DNA of 64,000 bases, from contig NZ_JALKIL010000017.1 in assembly GCF_023051105.1 (NCBI RefSeq), positions 1-64,000 on the forward strand, in the 5' to 3' direction. The translations under genes and the position numbers were made by a program. Shown here in pieces: positions 35,917 through 46,602 of the stretch; within the stretch, counting starts at the first letter, position 1; every line of letters begins with the position of its first letter. The notes beneath the pieces were generated by a model. That model was not told where the DNA came from. It worked only from the letters and a program-made list of their open reading frames with translations, and ran no database searches. The stretch comes from Anaerobiospirillum sp. NML120449 (lineage in GTDB: Bacteria; Pseudomonadota; Gammaproteobacteria; Enterobacterales; Succinivibrionaceae).

Positions 35917-38511
35917 TCAGCGGCGGTTACCCTGCTGAGGGCGGCGCTGCTGCTGGGCTGAGCCTGACTGACCGCCTGGACGGGCCTGGCTTTGCCCTTG
36001 CCCCTGTTGTCTTGCCTGAGCATTGCCGCCCTGGGCGTTAGCCTGATTTGGGTTCTGGCTCCTTCCAGGACGCGCCTGACCTCCCTGACTGCCCTGAGTG
36101 CGCTGGACCTGCTGGGGCTGTTGCTGGCCCGTGCCCTGGCCCTGGGCGGGTGAGCGGGCTCCAATGGTTGGAGCACGCTGGCCCATGCCGGCTGCGTTAA
36201 GCAGCTGCTGGCTGCGGGAGACATTGCCACGGTTGCCCGAGCCCTGAGATGAGCCTGACTGGCCAGGACGGCCAGCAGTGCCGCTGCCAGGACGCATGCC
36301 CTGACCTTGCCCCTGGTTTGGCTGGCCCTGTGGGCGCTGTCCCATAATGCCCTGTGATGGCTGCGGCACAGGCTGGGTATTGATCATGCGGCCTGGACGG
36401 GAGCCCTGCTGCATTGGCTGACCTGACTGGCCCTGAGGGCGGCGTGCCTGTTGCTGGCCCTGCTGAGCCTGCTGTCCTTGCATACCCTGCAGATGCTGGC
36501 CCTGAGCCTGAGGCATGATCTGACGGCTCTGCTGGCCTGGCAGTGGTCCCTGACCAAGGCCGGTACGGCCCTGTGCAGCGCGCTGCTGGCCCTGTCCTGG
36601 GTGTCCCTGCTGTGCCGTCTGGCCCTGAGGGCGGTTGCCGCCTGCCATCTGCTGGCCATGAGCCTGGCCCTGGGTGTTGCCTGGGAGCGGATTGCGGGCA
36701 CGTATAACGTGCTCTGGCATTGGACGTGAGAACTTGCAGAACTGGCCACTGAGCGCACGGCGCTGGTTGAGCAGCACTGAAATTTCACGCTGGGCTCGGT
36801 CAAGCGGTGGCAGCCCCAGACTTTCAAAGAGGCTGTTCTCCCTGGGAGCGCGGGCCAGGAAGAAAGGTACATTCTGGGCGCCTGAGAGCCAGGTGGTCAT
36901 GTGATCGCCTGGCTTTTTGGCATTCCATACGTTGATGAAATGCTGATCCATGTAGCCATGCAGACGCTGAGTCAGGCCTGCTGGCGGCCAGCGGGTAAAG
37001 ATGCTGGAGGTATTGCCTCCGGCACGCGAGGTCTGAATGCTCTGGGAAGGGAAGATACGGGCCACTTCCTGAGCATTAAGATTCTCGTAGCACTGAAGCA
37101 CGTAAGTTACCTGCTTCATGTCCTCACGGGAAAATTCGTTGCCACGTTCGCTGTAGGTGCGGGCAAACTGCTCACGCAGCTGCATACAGTGCTTCTTGTG
37201 CTGGTGCACGAGCTGGCTGTTGCGCATCAACTCCTCAGCACCGTGATAGTAAAGCTCCAGAATGAGTACGCCATACTGAGGGTTTACTATCACTACTGGC
37301 AGATGCTGACCATTGAGCTGCATGTCTACGATCAAGGCATCATTGCCGGTAATGTTGTGACAGAAGTATTCCTCAAGCATACGGGCCTTGAGGCTGATAA
37401 GCGGCCCCAGAGACTCAAGCGAGACAGTTGGACGGGCCGAGGCCTGAGGAGCAGGTTCCTGCTGACGTGGCTGAGGCTGGCTCATGGAGCGGCCGGTAGC
37501 GGCAGCAATAAGATAGGCAGCAGCCTCAGCGCCATCATCGTCACCAGATGAGCCCAGAGGTCCTCTGTTTGAGGTGGCTGCGGCCAGGGCAGCCAGCTCG
37601 GCAGCACTTTGTGAAGCTGGCATACCTGACTGAGCAGCACGGGCTGCAGCCACGGCGGCCTGCTGTACCTGCTGGAGCTGGGAGTGTACCTTGGCGGCAA
37701 AGTCAGCAGCCTTGGTAACAGTAGCTCTCTGAGGCTGGTCCGGTTCTACAGGTGAACGTTCCTGAGCTGCTGGAGCAGAGCTTGCGTCTTCCTGACCTTC
37801 AGGGTCATTAAGATCACGTATCATGCTCTGGTCGTCATCTTCAGGTGCACGTGGGGCTCGGGTTACCAGGGCTCTGGGAGGTGATGATGGTGGAATGGTA
37901 GCCACCATTTCAATAAGGGGAGCGGTGATAACCTCATCGCGTTGCGGCTCTTCGTACTGGGAGCTGCGGCCATAAGAGTCACCTGGGGCCGGGATCTTGC
38001 CGGCACGGTGTGCGGCCATAAATGAGGCCAGATCGGCTGCCTGTGACTCCTCACCCCAGCTGCCACCTTCGCCTCCGGCGGACCTTTCATCATCAAGAGA
38101 GATGAATGACGGACCACTGCCAGTGCTAAAGGACTGAATACCATTGTCCTTAAGGCTGGAAGTCTGATCGGCGCTTAATGCTGAGGAGGAATCGGCTGAT
38201 GATGCTGATGAGGATGAATAGGATGAGGAATTCATGCCCATGGAACTGCTGTCTCCAGTGCCTGTGGCCATGGAGTCAGAGGAATCCTGAGCTGAAGAAT
38301 AGGAGTGGTCAGAAGCATACTGATCGCGTGAGGCAGCCTCGGCAGCGGCAGCGATTTCGTCGCGGCGGGCCAGCTGGCTGTCACCTGTGGACCAGGTATC
38401 GGTGGTTGTCGGCCAGGCTGGCTGGCCGCGCGGAAAAGTCAGGCGTGCAGAAGCAGCGCTGCTTCGAGAAGAGCGCTGAGCACCAAAGCGCTCATCATAC
38501 CTGCCTTTCAC
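35917..38511 (-). CDS. large hypothetical protein with Gln/Gly-rich tail
   Basis: About 864 residues from a GTG at 38511, chosen because GGAG lies eight bases upstream; the frame stays open to a GTG at 38559 (880 residues). Residues 1-365 are Ser/Ala-rich and look disordered (SSSMGMNSSSYSSSSASS). About 365-605 is a compact domain (ARMLEEYFCHN, VVIVNPQYGVLILELYYH, QVTYVLQCYENL, FFLARAPRENSLFESLGLPPL). From 606 to the end is Gln/Gly/Arg-rich (GQGQSQARPGGQSGSAQQQ). The segment NPQYGVLILEL vaguely recalls the NERD nuclease-related domain, but the usual E-x-K is replaced by E-L-Y, so this is a guess only. No signal peptide or membrane segment. Function unknown. Confidence 0.85.
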   Translation of the reverse strand: MKGRYDERFGAQRSSRSSAASARLTFPRGQPAWPTTTDTWSTGDSQLARRDEIAAAAEAASRDQYASDHSYSSAQDSSDSMATGTGDSSSMGMNSSSYSSSSASSADSSSALSADQTSSLKDNGIQSFSTGSGPSFISLDDERSAGGEGGSWGEESQAADLASFMAAHRAGKIPAPGDSYGRSSQYEEPQRDEVITAPLIEMVATIPPSSPPRALVTRAPRAPEDDDQSMIRDLNDPEGQEDASSAPAAQERSPVEPDQPQRATVTKAADFAAKVHSQLQQVQQAAVAAARAAQSGMPASQSAAELAALAAATSNRGPLGSSGDDDGAEAAAYLIAAATGRSMSQPQPRQQEPAPQASARPTVSLESLGPLISLKARMLEEYFCHNITGNDALIVDMQLNGQHLPVVIVNPQYGVLILELYYHGAEELMRNSQLVHQHKKHCMQLREQFARTYSERGNEFSREDMKQVTYVLQCYENLNAQEVARIFPSQSIQTSRAGGNTSSIFTRWPPAGLTQRLHGYMDQHFINVWNAKKPGDHMTTWLSGAQNVPFFLARAPRENSLFESLGLPPLDRAQREISVLLNQRRALSGQFCKFSRPMPEHVIRARNPLPGNTQGQAHGQQMAGGNRPQGQTAQQGHPGQGQQRAAQGRTGLGQGPLPGQQSRQIMPQAQGQHLQGMQGQQAQQGQQQARRPQGQSGQPMQQGSRPGRMINTQPVPQPSQGIMGQRPQGQPNQGQGQGMRPGSGTAGRPGQSGSSQGSGNRGNVSRSQQLLNAAGMGQRAPTIGARSPAQGQGTGQQQPQQVQRTQGSQGGQARPGRSQNPNQANAQGGNAQARQQGQGQSQARPGGQSGSAQQQRRPQQGNRR

Positions 38512-40486
38512 TCTGATATCTCCGGATAATCCAAGAAAGTTCTGACGTTGAGCACGCACTCAGGCCGCAAGGGACCGACAGCGCAGTACCTGTCAATCCC
38601 TGCAGGACATGACAGTGCGCTGACAGCCATGTTGAGGCTGCCCGTGCCGTGGACAGACAAGGGCTTACGTCCTGTCTGAGTTGAACTGATTGTTGCAGAG
38701 GCTCTAAATTTCAGGAGAGACCTCTGTTGTTATTCTGTACAAAAGCTGAACCTGTCAGCTGTCGGTGATGCCTGTAGTGCCGACCGCAGCAGCTTGAGGC
38801 CATATGGCCCTGCCCCTGCCCGTCTGAAAGCAAAAAGCCCAATGCCTGGTACCTGGACCCGCAGCCCAGTGACCACAGTACTGTGACCACAGCCCTGTTA
38901 CCGGGTGCCCTATGCTGGGAATCTGGACAGGCCCAGTTCCTGTGCAGTTCTGGGTCAGCTCAGCTGCGCAGTTAACATCTTAACCCGCAGCTAACTGCAG
39001 GACAGCCCCGCAGGGCAGGCTGTGGCTCTGGTGCCAGGTACGATGGCCTGTGATGGCCATCCGGGGCTCAAATGCAACACAGCTGCAAAACAGCATTGCG
39101 GCATTACGGCATTAATACCGTACGCGGCAGGAGCATATGCTCCGCATCGGACAAAGAAAAACTGGTTTACCAGTTTGCTGATAACAATGCATTAATGACC
39201 TGGCTCCATTATGGAGCAGGCATCAACGAATGCCATCAGGCCAGTCTTAAAAAATGGTACTTTCAGGTGACATAAGCGCACTTTAAGTACCGGGTGAGGA
39301 AAGTCATATCCACAGCAATAAAAAAACTGCGGTGATTTCCCCTAACATTAAAACTCAGTCTGCTAATTGTAAGGAAAAGGACAGCAATATGCCACACTTT
39401 GGCGCATAAAAGGCCGCCTGCCCAGGGGGCATAAGAGCGCAGTCAGTCCTGCACTCTCCGCCATAGCCATGAGTGAGCTGCGTAAAATAGCACAAAACGA
39501 GCGCCCTGCACCCCACCAAATCCCACCAAAAGCCCAAAAAGCTTCCTCACGGGCGTGCCTTGAAAAAGTGCACTGCCGCCAAGTCTGCAGCTCCCGCCAA
39601 AACCTGCCAGTCCTCCCCTGCCCAGCCTGCCTGACATACCTGCGCTTACCAGCCATGCCCTGCCCGAACTGTATTGCACTGCCAGTGCCAGATTCAACAC
39701 TGAAGCGACTGGGGTTGTTTTCCCTCCAGGGCTGACAGGCTTCCAGACTGACAGTCTTGCATCATGCTGAGGGACGCGTGCTGCATGGTGCAGGCGGCTT
39801 TGCCTTGCTAAAAGCATTGCCTGTAAGCATAGTTTTTATGGCACCGGCCCCTGGCATCTGGCTCTTTGCCGCCCAGTATGCATTGTGCTCAGATAGCAAT
39901 AATACCGACTGGGGCTGACTGCTCGCTGTACAGCTGCATTAACAGGGTCAGTTTCAAGAAGGACGAATATGCTTGCCCTGATGAAGCCGAACCGCATGGC
40001 ATAGGAAACCGGACAGCCGTAGAGAAACAGGTCACTGGCTGGCGCGCCTGCCAGGCTGGCTGACTGACTTCAGAGTTGAATCTCGAATCGTAGCGTTAGC
40101 CAGAGCAGGCATTGGTGCACGGATAAATGGCTGCATGTTAAGGTCAGTCCCCCATTGCGGGCCTGAGTATCAGTCCGTCATCCATGCGGGTGATGAACCC
40201 TGCTGCAAGGCTGGGCACAGCGCGTGGCAGTCGGTGGACTGCGTGACTTGTGTGGCCGGCTGGCGGTGAGATAGACGAAAGACGGTCAGGTCGCAACCGT
40301 GTCTGAATATGGCCTGACGTGCCCAGCTGCACATTTTTCTGATCCATCTGGTACCTGTTGTAAAGAGGCTGTGGTACACGAGCTGTAAGACACCTGAGAC
40401 CAGAGGCGCTCCCTGGTATGGTGGGGGCACGTTTTGGGAGCACCTTTACCAGCGACTGCTGCCGCGCGGGCAGCGGATGCCGCTGC
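38512..40486. other. 2-kb gene-poor region
   Basis: No convincing gene. A 67-codon plus-strand frame at 39072-39275 (CSASDKEKLVYQFADNNALMTWLHYG) looks slightly protein-like but lacks a good ribosome-binding site. Minus-strand frames at 39355-39817 are Trp/Cys-rich chance frames. No terminator was identified for the gene ending at 40487. Confidence 0.45.
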
Positions 40487-43400
40487 TTAATCAGTATCTG
40501 CCGCATCTGAGGCGGCTGCGGTTGCTTTGGTCCTGGCTGTCCTGGTGGTCCTGGCAGTCCTGGTGGCGCTGGCGGCCCTCTTTCCTGATCGGCTCCTCGT
40601 GCCTGATGGGGCTGCACCTGTGTCTGCAGCAGAGGATGCAGATCCTGTTTTATCAGCAGACGCTGCCGCAGCCTTTCCAGTGGCGGTACTCCTGGCTCTG
40701 GCTGACGGCTTGGAGGCAGATGCCGGGGAGTCGGGGCCTGGGGATGAGGCGGCAGCCGGGCTGCCAAAGAGCCCCATAGCCTCATAATCAGTATGAACTA
40801 CAGGTGTCAGGTCAAAGCTCATATTGAGCAGGTCTTCAGCCGATGGCATATCCCCGGCTGAAGCTGGTGATGATGCGGTTGACGAAGCAGTGGCACAAGC
40901 GGAGTCAGGGGAGTCTGCCATGTCTGCACCACAGGCTGAGGCCAGTGTGTCTGCCCAGAAGGCGATGCCTGAAAGACTTCCTGCTCCAGACCCGGCGGCT
41001 GAGGCCCGGGCAGCTGTGTCTGATCCGGAAGTTGCCGGGTAATCCTTTGTATTGAGCCTGCTGCCGGCAGCAGCATTCAAGCCGCCTGAGATAGCGCTGG
41101 CACCTTCAGAACGGCTGTTTCTGCCCTGGCGGGTGCCGGACTTGCCCGTAGCTGTTTGAGATGCTGCAAACGAAGATGATGCTGAGGCAGAGGCTGTCCG
41201 GGATCTGGACTTGCCACTGGTGGCTGCCTTACGGTCTCTGTCATCCTCACGCCATGAGCCAATACCGGCAATACCAACAAGGCCAGTATTGCCACCTGAG
41301 CGTGATCTGAGGCTCAGTCGTCCTGAGCTCCTGCCACTGTCTGCAGCGCTGCCAGAGGCTGCGCCGGCAGCAGCGCTGGAATCGGCACGGCCAGCCGGGC
41401 TCAGTGGGTCATGCCCCATAGAGCTGTCAGCTGCGTCAGCAGCTGAGTAAGCGTCCGGGTCACAGGCCGGAGCAGAGTTGCTCAGGCGGCCGGCCTCTGG
41501 TCCGTAGAGGAAGTGAGGAGTAGCGCAGCCTGACAGGGCGCACATGGTAATGCGTTTGATGTTAAGGCTGTCAAGACGGCCAAGGCGTGACCACTGATCA
41601 GCAATATAGGCAAAGCTGTCATAATCATAGACCAGAAAGTCCACTATCAGGGAGCGATCGGTCTGAGTCCAGCCCAGATAGAGGGCGGACAGATCATGAC
41701 TGCTGTTGCTGTTTACCTCACCAAGGGTATTACGCTCCGAGGCCAGCACTGGACGGTTAAAGCGCAGATCAATGGCAGCGGCACGGCAGTCATGGCCTGC
41801 CTTGCCGGCTCCGGCCGCTCCGGTAGATCTGGCTGCTGCCATGCCGGCAGTGCCGTCCTTTGAGTCTGTGGTCTTACCACTGGCAGCGCGAGCCGGGCTG
41901 GCGGAGTCATAGTCGAGGAGCTGGGCTGGCAGATCGGACTGCAGGGCTCTGATGAGCATGAGCAGCTCATCAGGCAGTACCATACGGCCAGTTTTGCCCA
42001 CTGTCTTGCCATCTGTCTTGCCTGCTGTCTTTCCAGCTGCTCTACTCGCTGCTTTGCCCGCTGTACTGCTCTTAATGGCCATGCCTGGAGTAAGGCCTGA
42101 ATCATCAGCCAGAGGCTGATTGAACTCTATCACCACATAATGGAGGCTTAAACCTGCCTGACAGGCAATCTGCTGATGGTAAGGATGCAGTATGTACAGC
42201 AGCTGAGCTGAATCAACTGGTAACAGGCTGCTCATGGCCTCAATCTGCAGGGCTGCAGCCAGCGGGCTGGACCATGCACGAGGGTTGATGCGCCTTGGGC
42301 ACATAACATCTTCAGGGAAGTTAAGACGCCAGCTGTGATAGCGCAATATGAGCATATTGAGCCAGTCCATCACGGCAGCGTCACTGTATACGCGCCTGCC
42401 AGCTTTAAGCGCAAGAGCGTTGCCGGAGGTACGCCACTGCAGCTCTTCATGCATGCTCAGGACATAAGGGGCTCCAGGATAACGTGTTACCGGAAGGGTT
42501 ATATTGTCGTAACTCATACCCCTGTCACGCACCTTGACTCTCTGGTCAAGATCACCACAGCCCTGGTTTTGAGTCCCGTCATTGACACGGAATTTTCTGA
42601 CCAGCTCCCTGACAGTGCGGCTGCCAAAGCCGCGTATTTTTATATCGTATTCAGGGATGTCATAAATAACGACATCGTTTTCAAGATATCTTTCGTCTTC
42701 CAGAAGGGCAGCAATACTCTGTCTGTCAGGGTCGATTTCGTCATATTTGCCCTGGTCGCAGAAATAGCGAACCATGGCATAAAGTGAAAAATCAGGCGAA
42801 CAAAATGGCATCTCACCATCGTTCAGAGTGCCAAAAGGACAGCTTTTCTGGGCCTCCTCCTCATACTGTCTTACTTTAAGACATTTTGTGATCGCCTCGC
42901 GCACAGTACGGGCGTCAGGATAACGGCTGGCGATCTCTGGCAAATCCCAGTAGACAGCCCTGAGCAGTGATACTCGTGCCCCAGGATTAGAGTCATAGAG
43001 CATCTGGTATTCATTAAGAGATTCATGGCTGACAGCGATCCTGTGAAATTGTCCATGAAGCTCATACCAGGCAATAATCCTGTAAAGATCAGTCTCCCTT
43101 TTGTCGGCAGCTTTAAGAACATCCTGGGCACCTGGCAACCGGCCGTAAAAACTGACATCACTATTGCGCTTGTGATAGTTATGCCTGTTGTACTGAGGGC
43201 CACAACGTTCAAGGTACAGGTAATTATAAGAGGTCTCCGGGAGGGCACTTTCTGGCCTGCTTCTGGCCGGAACTTTTACCTTTTGTTCGAGGCGGGTATT
43301 TTTAGTTTTGAACTGCTCATACTGTTCAAAACTGCAACGCAGCATCCCCTCAGGAGCAACAGCCTTTGATACCTCCTTATCAGCAAAGTCATCATCACTG

Positions 43401-44665
43401 ACTTGCAGAGTAATAACATCTGAAAGGGCGGCATTAACGATGTGGGCAAAGCGCCTTGCAATAACAAGGCGCAGAGCATTACTCCAGGAAAGCGACTGAT
43501 TTTCAGTGACAACCTCATTTTCAATACTGTCAATGCGATTGTCGGCAAAAGGCTCATTAAGAACAGTTAATGGTGTTCCGGGCTTCCATGGCAGGAGCTT
43601 AAAGCACACAGGGGAGTCAAGACGGGTGCTGGCAGCCTGACCACCTGAGACAAATGATCCTGATACCTGATGCATCTGAACGAAAGGGCAGAACTGGGCA
43701 AGCCACTGATTGAGATGCTGCTGGAGGCTGAGCATAATCTTACTTGCCCTGGCCGCAGGCGTTCCCTTTGTTACAGGGGTGCGGCTGTTGCTGAAGCCTC
43801 CGGCAGCAGCTGCATTAATACATGCTTTGACATCTGGTTTTACCAGCTCGTCAAAGCTGCTGACCAGATCATGACGGGTAAGACACTGACCGGATGGAGT
43901 TGACGCAGCAGCGGCAATATCAGGCATAAGAGAATTTGCCAGAGTAAAAAGTCTGGAACATACTTCAGGAGTAGCGCCAAAGCTTTGCGGGAATACCAGC
44001 TTCTGCTCCTTCAGCTTTTTCATGGCTCTGTTTTGTGGTTCAGTGTAACGTTCGTAACACTTGAAGACCATAAAATCGGCACGGAAGTAACCACGGGCAA
44101 CAGTAAAGGCATGCAGGGCAAGGCTGTCGGCTCCGGTCAGGAAGTACCACAGTCCCTTAAGATAGAAAAAGCCGCAGGAGTAGCCAAAGTAAGGTTCACA
44201 CCTGTCAAAGAGTTCTTCTATTTGATTAAAGCCCGCAAATGCCTCAGCAAAGGTCCTGCCCTTTTCATCAACCAGCACGCCGTTTTCCGTCAGCACATAA
44301 CATCCCATAATCATGGCTGTCAGATAGGCGTAGTCATACTCAGGTATCAGCCCCACGGTAACAAACCTGCAGTAGCGAGTATCAAGGAGCTTAAGATTAC
44401 CCCAGCTGTAGAGACTGCCATTGATTATGCTGGCGGCCAGAGAGTAAAAGTCGTCCTTTCTGCTGCTCGTTACGGGCAGGATCACATCCATAATGCATTC
44501 AACAGGAACGCTGCGGCCAGTCCAGCGTGCTTCAGTTGGAGGATGGTCATATTGCTTATATGAAGCCAGCTCATCGAAGTACCTGGAATCGGCAGCATCT
44601 TTAATATCGAAGTCACCATCATCAGGCCACTGCCAATTTTCCTTGTCGCCATCAAAACCGTTCAT
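40487..44665 (-). CDS. very large hypothetical protein with Ala/Ser-rich tail
   Basis: 1392 residues. The ATG at 44665 has AGAGG five bases upstream. Residues 1 to about 860 are globular in composition, with an aromatic-rich N-terminal part (PYFGYSCGFFYLKGLWYFLTG near 170, RGYFRADFMVFKCYERY near 205) and no membrane spans that I would trust. Near 890-920 are short Gly-Lys-Thr repeats (AGKTAGKTDGKTVGKTG), which are low-complexity rather than a P-loop. A second ordered stretch near 1000-1090 (SLIVDFLVYDYDSFAYIADQW) precedes a long Ala/Ser/Gly/Thr-rich tail ending in a run of Arg-Thr-Ala repeats. I do not recognise the family. With the genes at 35917 and 59600 it forms a set of giant, low-complexity minus-strand proteins near the flagellin arrays. 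Confidence 0.88.
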   Translation of the reverse strand: MNGFDGDKENWQWPDDGDFDIKDAADSRYFDELASYKQYDHPPTEARWTGRSVPVECIMDVILPVTSSRKDDFYSLAASIINGSLYSWGNLKLLDTRYCRFVTVGLIPEYDYAYLTAMIMGCYVLTENGVLVDEKGRTFAEAFAGFNQIEELFDRCEPYFGYSCGFFYLKGLWYFLTGADSLALHAFTVARGYFRADFMVFKCYERYTEPQNRAMKKLKEQKLVFPQSFGATPEVCSRLFTLANSLMPDIAAAASTPSGQCLTRHDLVSSFDELVKPDVKACINAAAAGGFSNSRTPVTKGTPAARASKIMLSLQQHLNQWLAQFCPFVQMHQVSGSFVSGGQAASTRLDSPVCFKLLPWKPGTPLTVLNEPFADNRIDSIENEVVTENQSLSWSNALRLVIARRFAHIVNAALSDVITLQVSDDDFADKEVSKAVAPEGMLRCSFEQYEQFKTKNTRLEQKVKVPARSRPESALPETSYNYLYLERCGPQYNRHNYHKRNSDVSFYGRLPGAQDVLKAADKRETDLYRIIAWYELHGQFHRIAVSHESLNEYQMLYDSNPGARVSLLRAVYWDLPEIASRYPDARTVREAITKCLKVRQYEEEAQKSCPFGTLNDGEMPFCSPDFSLYAMVRYFCDQGKYDEIDPDRQSIAALLEDERYLENDVVIYDIPEYDIKIRGFGSRTVRELVRKFRVNDGTQNQGCGDLDQRVKVRDRGMSYDNITLPVTRYPGAPYVLSMHEELQWRTSGNALALKAGRRVYSDAAVMDWLNMLILRYHSWRLNFPEDVMCPRRINPRAWSSPLAAALQIEAMSSLLPVDSAQLLYILHPYHQQIACQAGLSLHYVVIEFNQPLADDSGLTPGMAIKSSTAGKAASRAAGKTAGKTDGKTVGKTGRMVLPDELLMLIRALQSDLPAQLLDYDSASPARAASGKTTDSKDGTAGMAAARSTGAAGAGKAGHDCRAAAIDLRFNRPVLASERNTLGEVNSNSSHDLSALYLGWTQTDRSLIVDFLVYDYDSFAYIADQWSRLGRLDSLNIKRITMCALSGCATPHFLYGPEAGRLSNSAPACDPDAYSAADAADSSMGHDPLSPAGRADSSAAAGAASGSAADSGRSSGRLSLRSRSGGNTGLVGIAGIGSWREDDRDRKAATSGKSRSRTASASASSSFAASQTATGKSGTRQGRNSRSEGASAISGGLNAAAGSRLNTKDYPATSGSDTAARASAAGSGAGSLSGIAFWADTLASACGADMADSPDSACATASSTASSPASAGDMPSAEDLLNMSFDLTPVVHTDYEAMGLFGSPAAASSPGPDSPASASKPSARARSTATGKAAAASADKTGSASSAADTGAAPSGTRSRSGKRAASATRTARTTRTARTKATAAASDAADTD

Positions 44666-45829
44666 ACGTGCCTCTGACCCAGAATAAAATCAAAGCGCCT
44701 ATTTTACCAAAAAAGTCCCGCCCTCCCCCAACCACACGCACCCTGCCGCGCAGGCATCCCCCAGCCCGCAGCACGCAGCACGCTCACCTTCCGCGTCCTC
44801 GCACCCGGCCGGCACTTTATCCGGCTTCTTGACCCGGCAGAGGCCGGCCAGGCAATAGTCAAAGAACACTGACGCCAAAGTCCCAGGGATAAAGTCCCTT
44901 TGAATTTTCCCTGCGCCCTGGGTTGAGCAGCTGACTTGCTGGGTGACTGGCTTGACAGCTGTCTGGATGCATGGGCCACTGCCCTGCTTAAAGCCTGCTT
45001 GAATGATTGAGTGACTGAGGGGGTAAGGGACAGGAGTACCAAATGTATGCATACAGCAAACTAAAGGGTATCAACCATGCTCCGCTGGAAAAACGGTCAC
45101 TGGCACGATTCACCAAACCTCTTATCCCTTCCGCTGCTGCCACTGTTACAGGGTGGCTTTTAGCGGCAAACTGCCTGACACGCAGCAGTACTGGTTCCGG
45201 TGCTGGCAGGGGGCTGTGCTGGCTGGTAGACAGCGGACAGGACAGCATAGTCATTGGTTTAGCTATTGAGATTTTGCCATGACATTGACCTCTGACTACG
45301 CTGATGGCCCCTGAGCTGAAGCTGCACTGGCAACGACACAGCATGGCGGCCGGCAATTGTAAGTTGCCATGCAGACAGGAATGAATGAATGCAGGCCGGC
45401 AGGCATAAATGCATGCTCCCATGTGAGCTAAGCGTATTTCCCGATAGGATGCGGAGGCAATAGCCGCACAGTGGGAGAGGTAGTGAGCAGCGTGACGCCT
45501 GCGCAGGGTGCAGCGTCATGACAGGACGCTTATCTTTTGCGTATGACTGGAATGAAAGGCTGTTTTCAGGCATGATATCGCCCTGAGCTCCTGTTCACTT
45601 GCTTAAATTAAGCCTTAATACGGACGGCAGGAATGCTTTTTCCGTTTTATCAGGCAGCAGATACTGATTCCATAATCAGGACCTTATCTCGGCCCTCACA
45701 CAGTACTACCTGAGCGTTCCCTCCACCAGTGCCGAGCTGTCCCTGGGCAGGCTGTCGATGCCGGACCTGTGAGACTGAAAGAGCTCAGAGGCTGATGTTT
45801 TTCAGGACAATTATCTTTCGGGTGATTTG
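44666..45829. other. 1.16-kb gene-poor region
   Basis: No gene that I can support on either strand. The short frames overlap each other and lack ribosome-binding sites. GAATGAATGCAGG with a neighbouring GCATGC at 45380-45420 recurs in similar form at about 59510-59545. Confidence 0.45.
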
Positions 45830-46402
45830 ATGACCAGTAAACCCCATAACAGCAAGCTGTTCCGTCAGATTATGCGCTTTGCCGTAGTAGGCGGTCTTTC
45901 CTTTGTTATCGACTTCACTTTACTGCTGGTGCTGACCGAATATGTCGGTCTGAACTATCTGACCTCGGCAACCATCTCCTTTATTGCCTCAGTAATAGTC
46001 AACTACATACTGAGCATTGCCTGGGTATTCACAGCCCGCAAGAATGTCACAAGAACCCGTACCCGCAGTGCCCTTGAGGTAGTACTGTTCTTCGTACTGG
46101 CCGTATGCGGTCTGTTTATCAACAACGGCATCATGTGGGTAAGCGTAGAGGTTCTGGCTATCAGCTACATCACAGGTAAGCTCTTTGCCACGGCTGTGGT
46201 CATGGTCTTTAACTTCATCACCCGAAAGATTCTCATCGAAGGCCGCCTGCGCCACAGTCACGATCACGACCAAGGGCAGCCCGCCGCCCCTGCGGCTGAC
46301 GCCGCAGGGCCATCCGTAACAGACACATCGTCCACTGCAGCATCTGCTCTGGAAACCAACAGCACTGCAGCCAGGGATGAGCAGAACAGGGCCAATCCTT
46401 AG
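45830..46402 (+). CDS. GtrA-family integral membrane protein
   Basis: 190 residues from the ATG at 45830; a TTG one codon upstream is also open. Four hydrophobic spans fit the GtrA/DPMS fold: about 12-35 (FAVVGGLSFVIDFTLLLVL), 42-65 (ISFIASVIVNYILSIAWVF), 82-100 (VVLFFVLAVCGLFINNGIM) and 106-132 (ITGKLFATAVVMVFNFITRK). The motif FAVVGG near the first span and NFITRK at the end are typical. GtrA-like proteins are thought to flip or support transfer of lipid-linked sugars for surface polysaccharides. The tail after about 137 is hydrophilic (HSHDHDQGQPAAPAAD) and longer than usual. No glycosyltransferase gene is adjacent. Confidence 0.9.
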   Translation: MTSKPHNSKLFRQIMRFAVVGGLSFVIDFTLLLVLTEYVGLNYLTSATISFIASVIVNYILSIAWVFTARKNVTRTRTRSALEVVLFFVLAVCGLFINNGIMWVSVEVLAISYITGKLFATAVVMVFNFITRKILIEGRLRHSHDHDQGQPAAPAADAAGPSVTDTSSTAASALETNSTAARDEQNRANP

Positions 46403-46570
46403 GCTGCGCCTGATGCTCTTGCAGCTCAGCTATCCTGACTCCATCGCGGAGCCATCCCGGCTGGCAAAGACACAGCATAAGCCCGGGCAACCAGTACAAT
46501 CCCGGACCAGATAAGCAAGGCCCAGCCCAGACAAGCCCACCCCATAAGTCCAGTCACAATAAATCAATCT

Positions 46571-46602
46571 CACAGCAGCGCCACCCGGCGCTGTTGTGCT
46601 TT
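46571..46602 (+). terminator. GtrA gene terminator
   Basis: CACAGCAGCGCC-accc-GGCGCTGTTGTG: a 12-bp stem with one G-T pair, then CTTTTC. Confidence 0.8.

Noticed and set aside
36901-37551. 216-codon plus-strand frame
   Set aside because: Antisense to the central ordered domain of the Q/G-rich protein, which has a terminator and start of its own.
39072-39275. 67-codon plus-strand frame
   Set aside because: Mildly protein-like, but no ribosome-binding site, no recognised motif and no support from neighbours.
40144-40785. 213-codon minus-strand Pro/Gln-rich frame
   Set aside because: It overlaps the 3' end of the 1392-residue gene in another frame and reads its Ala/Ser-rich repeats as Pro/Gln; no ribosome-binding site.
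40487-44665. P-loop in the Gly-Lys-Thr repeats of the 1392-residue protein
   Set aside because: The GKT words are tandem low-complexity repeats without the surrounding Walker A pattern or a Walker B motif.
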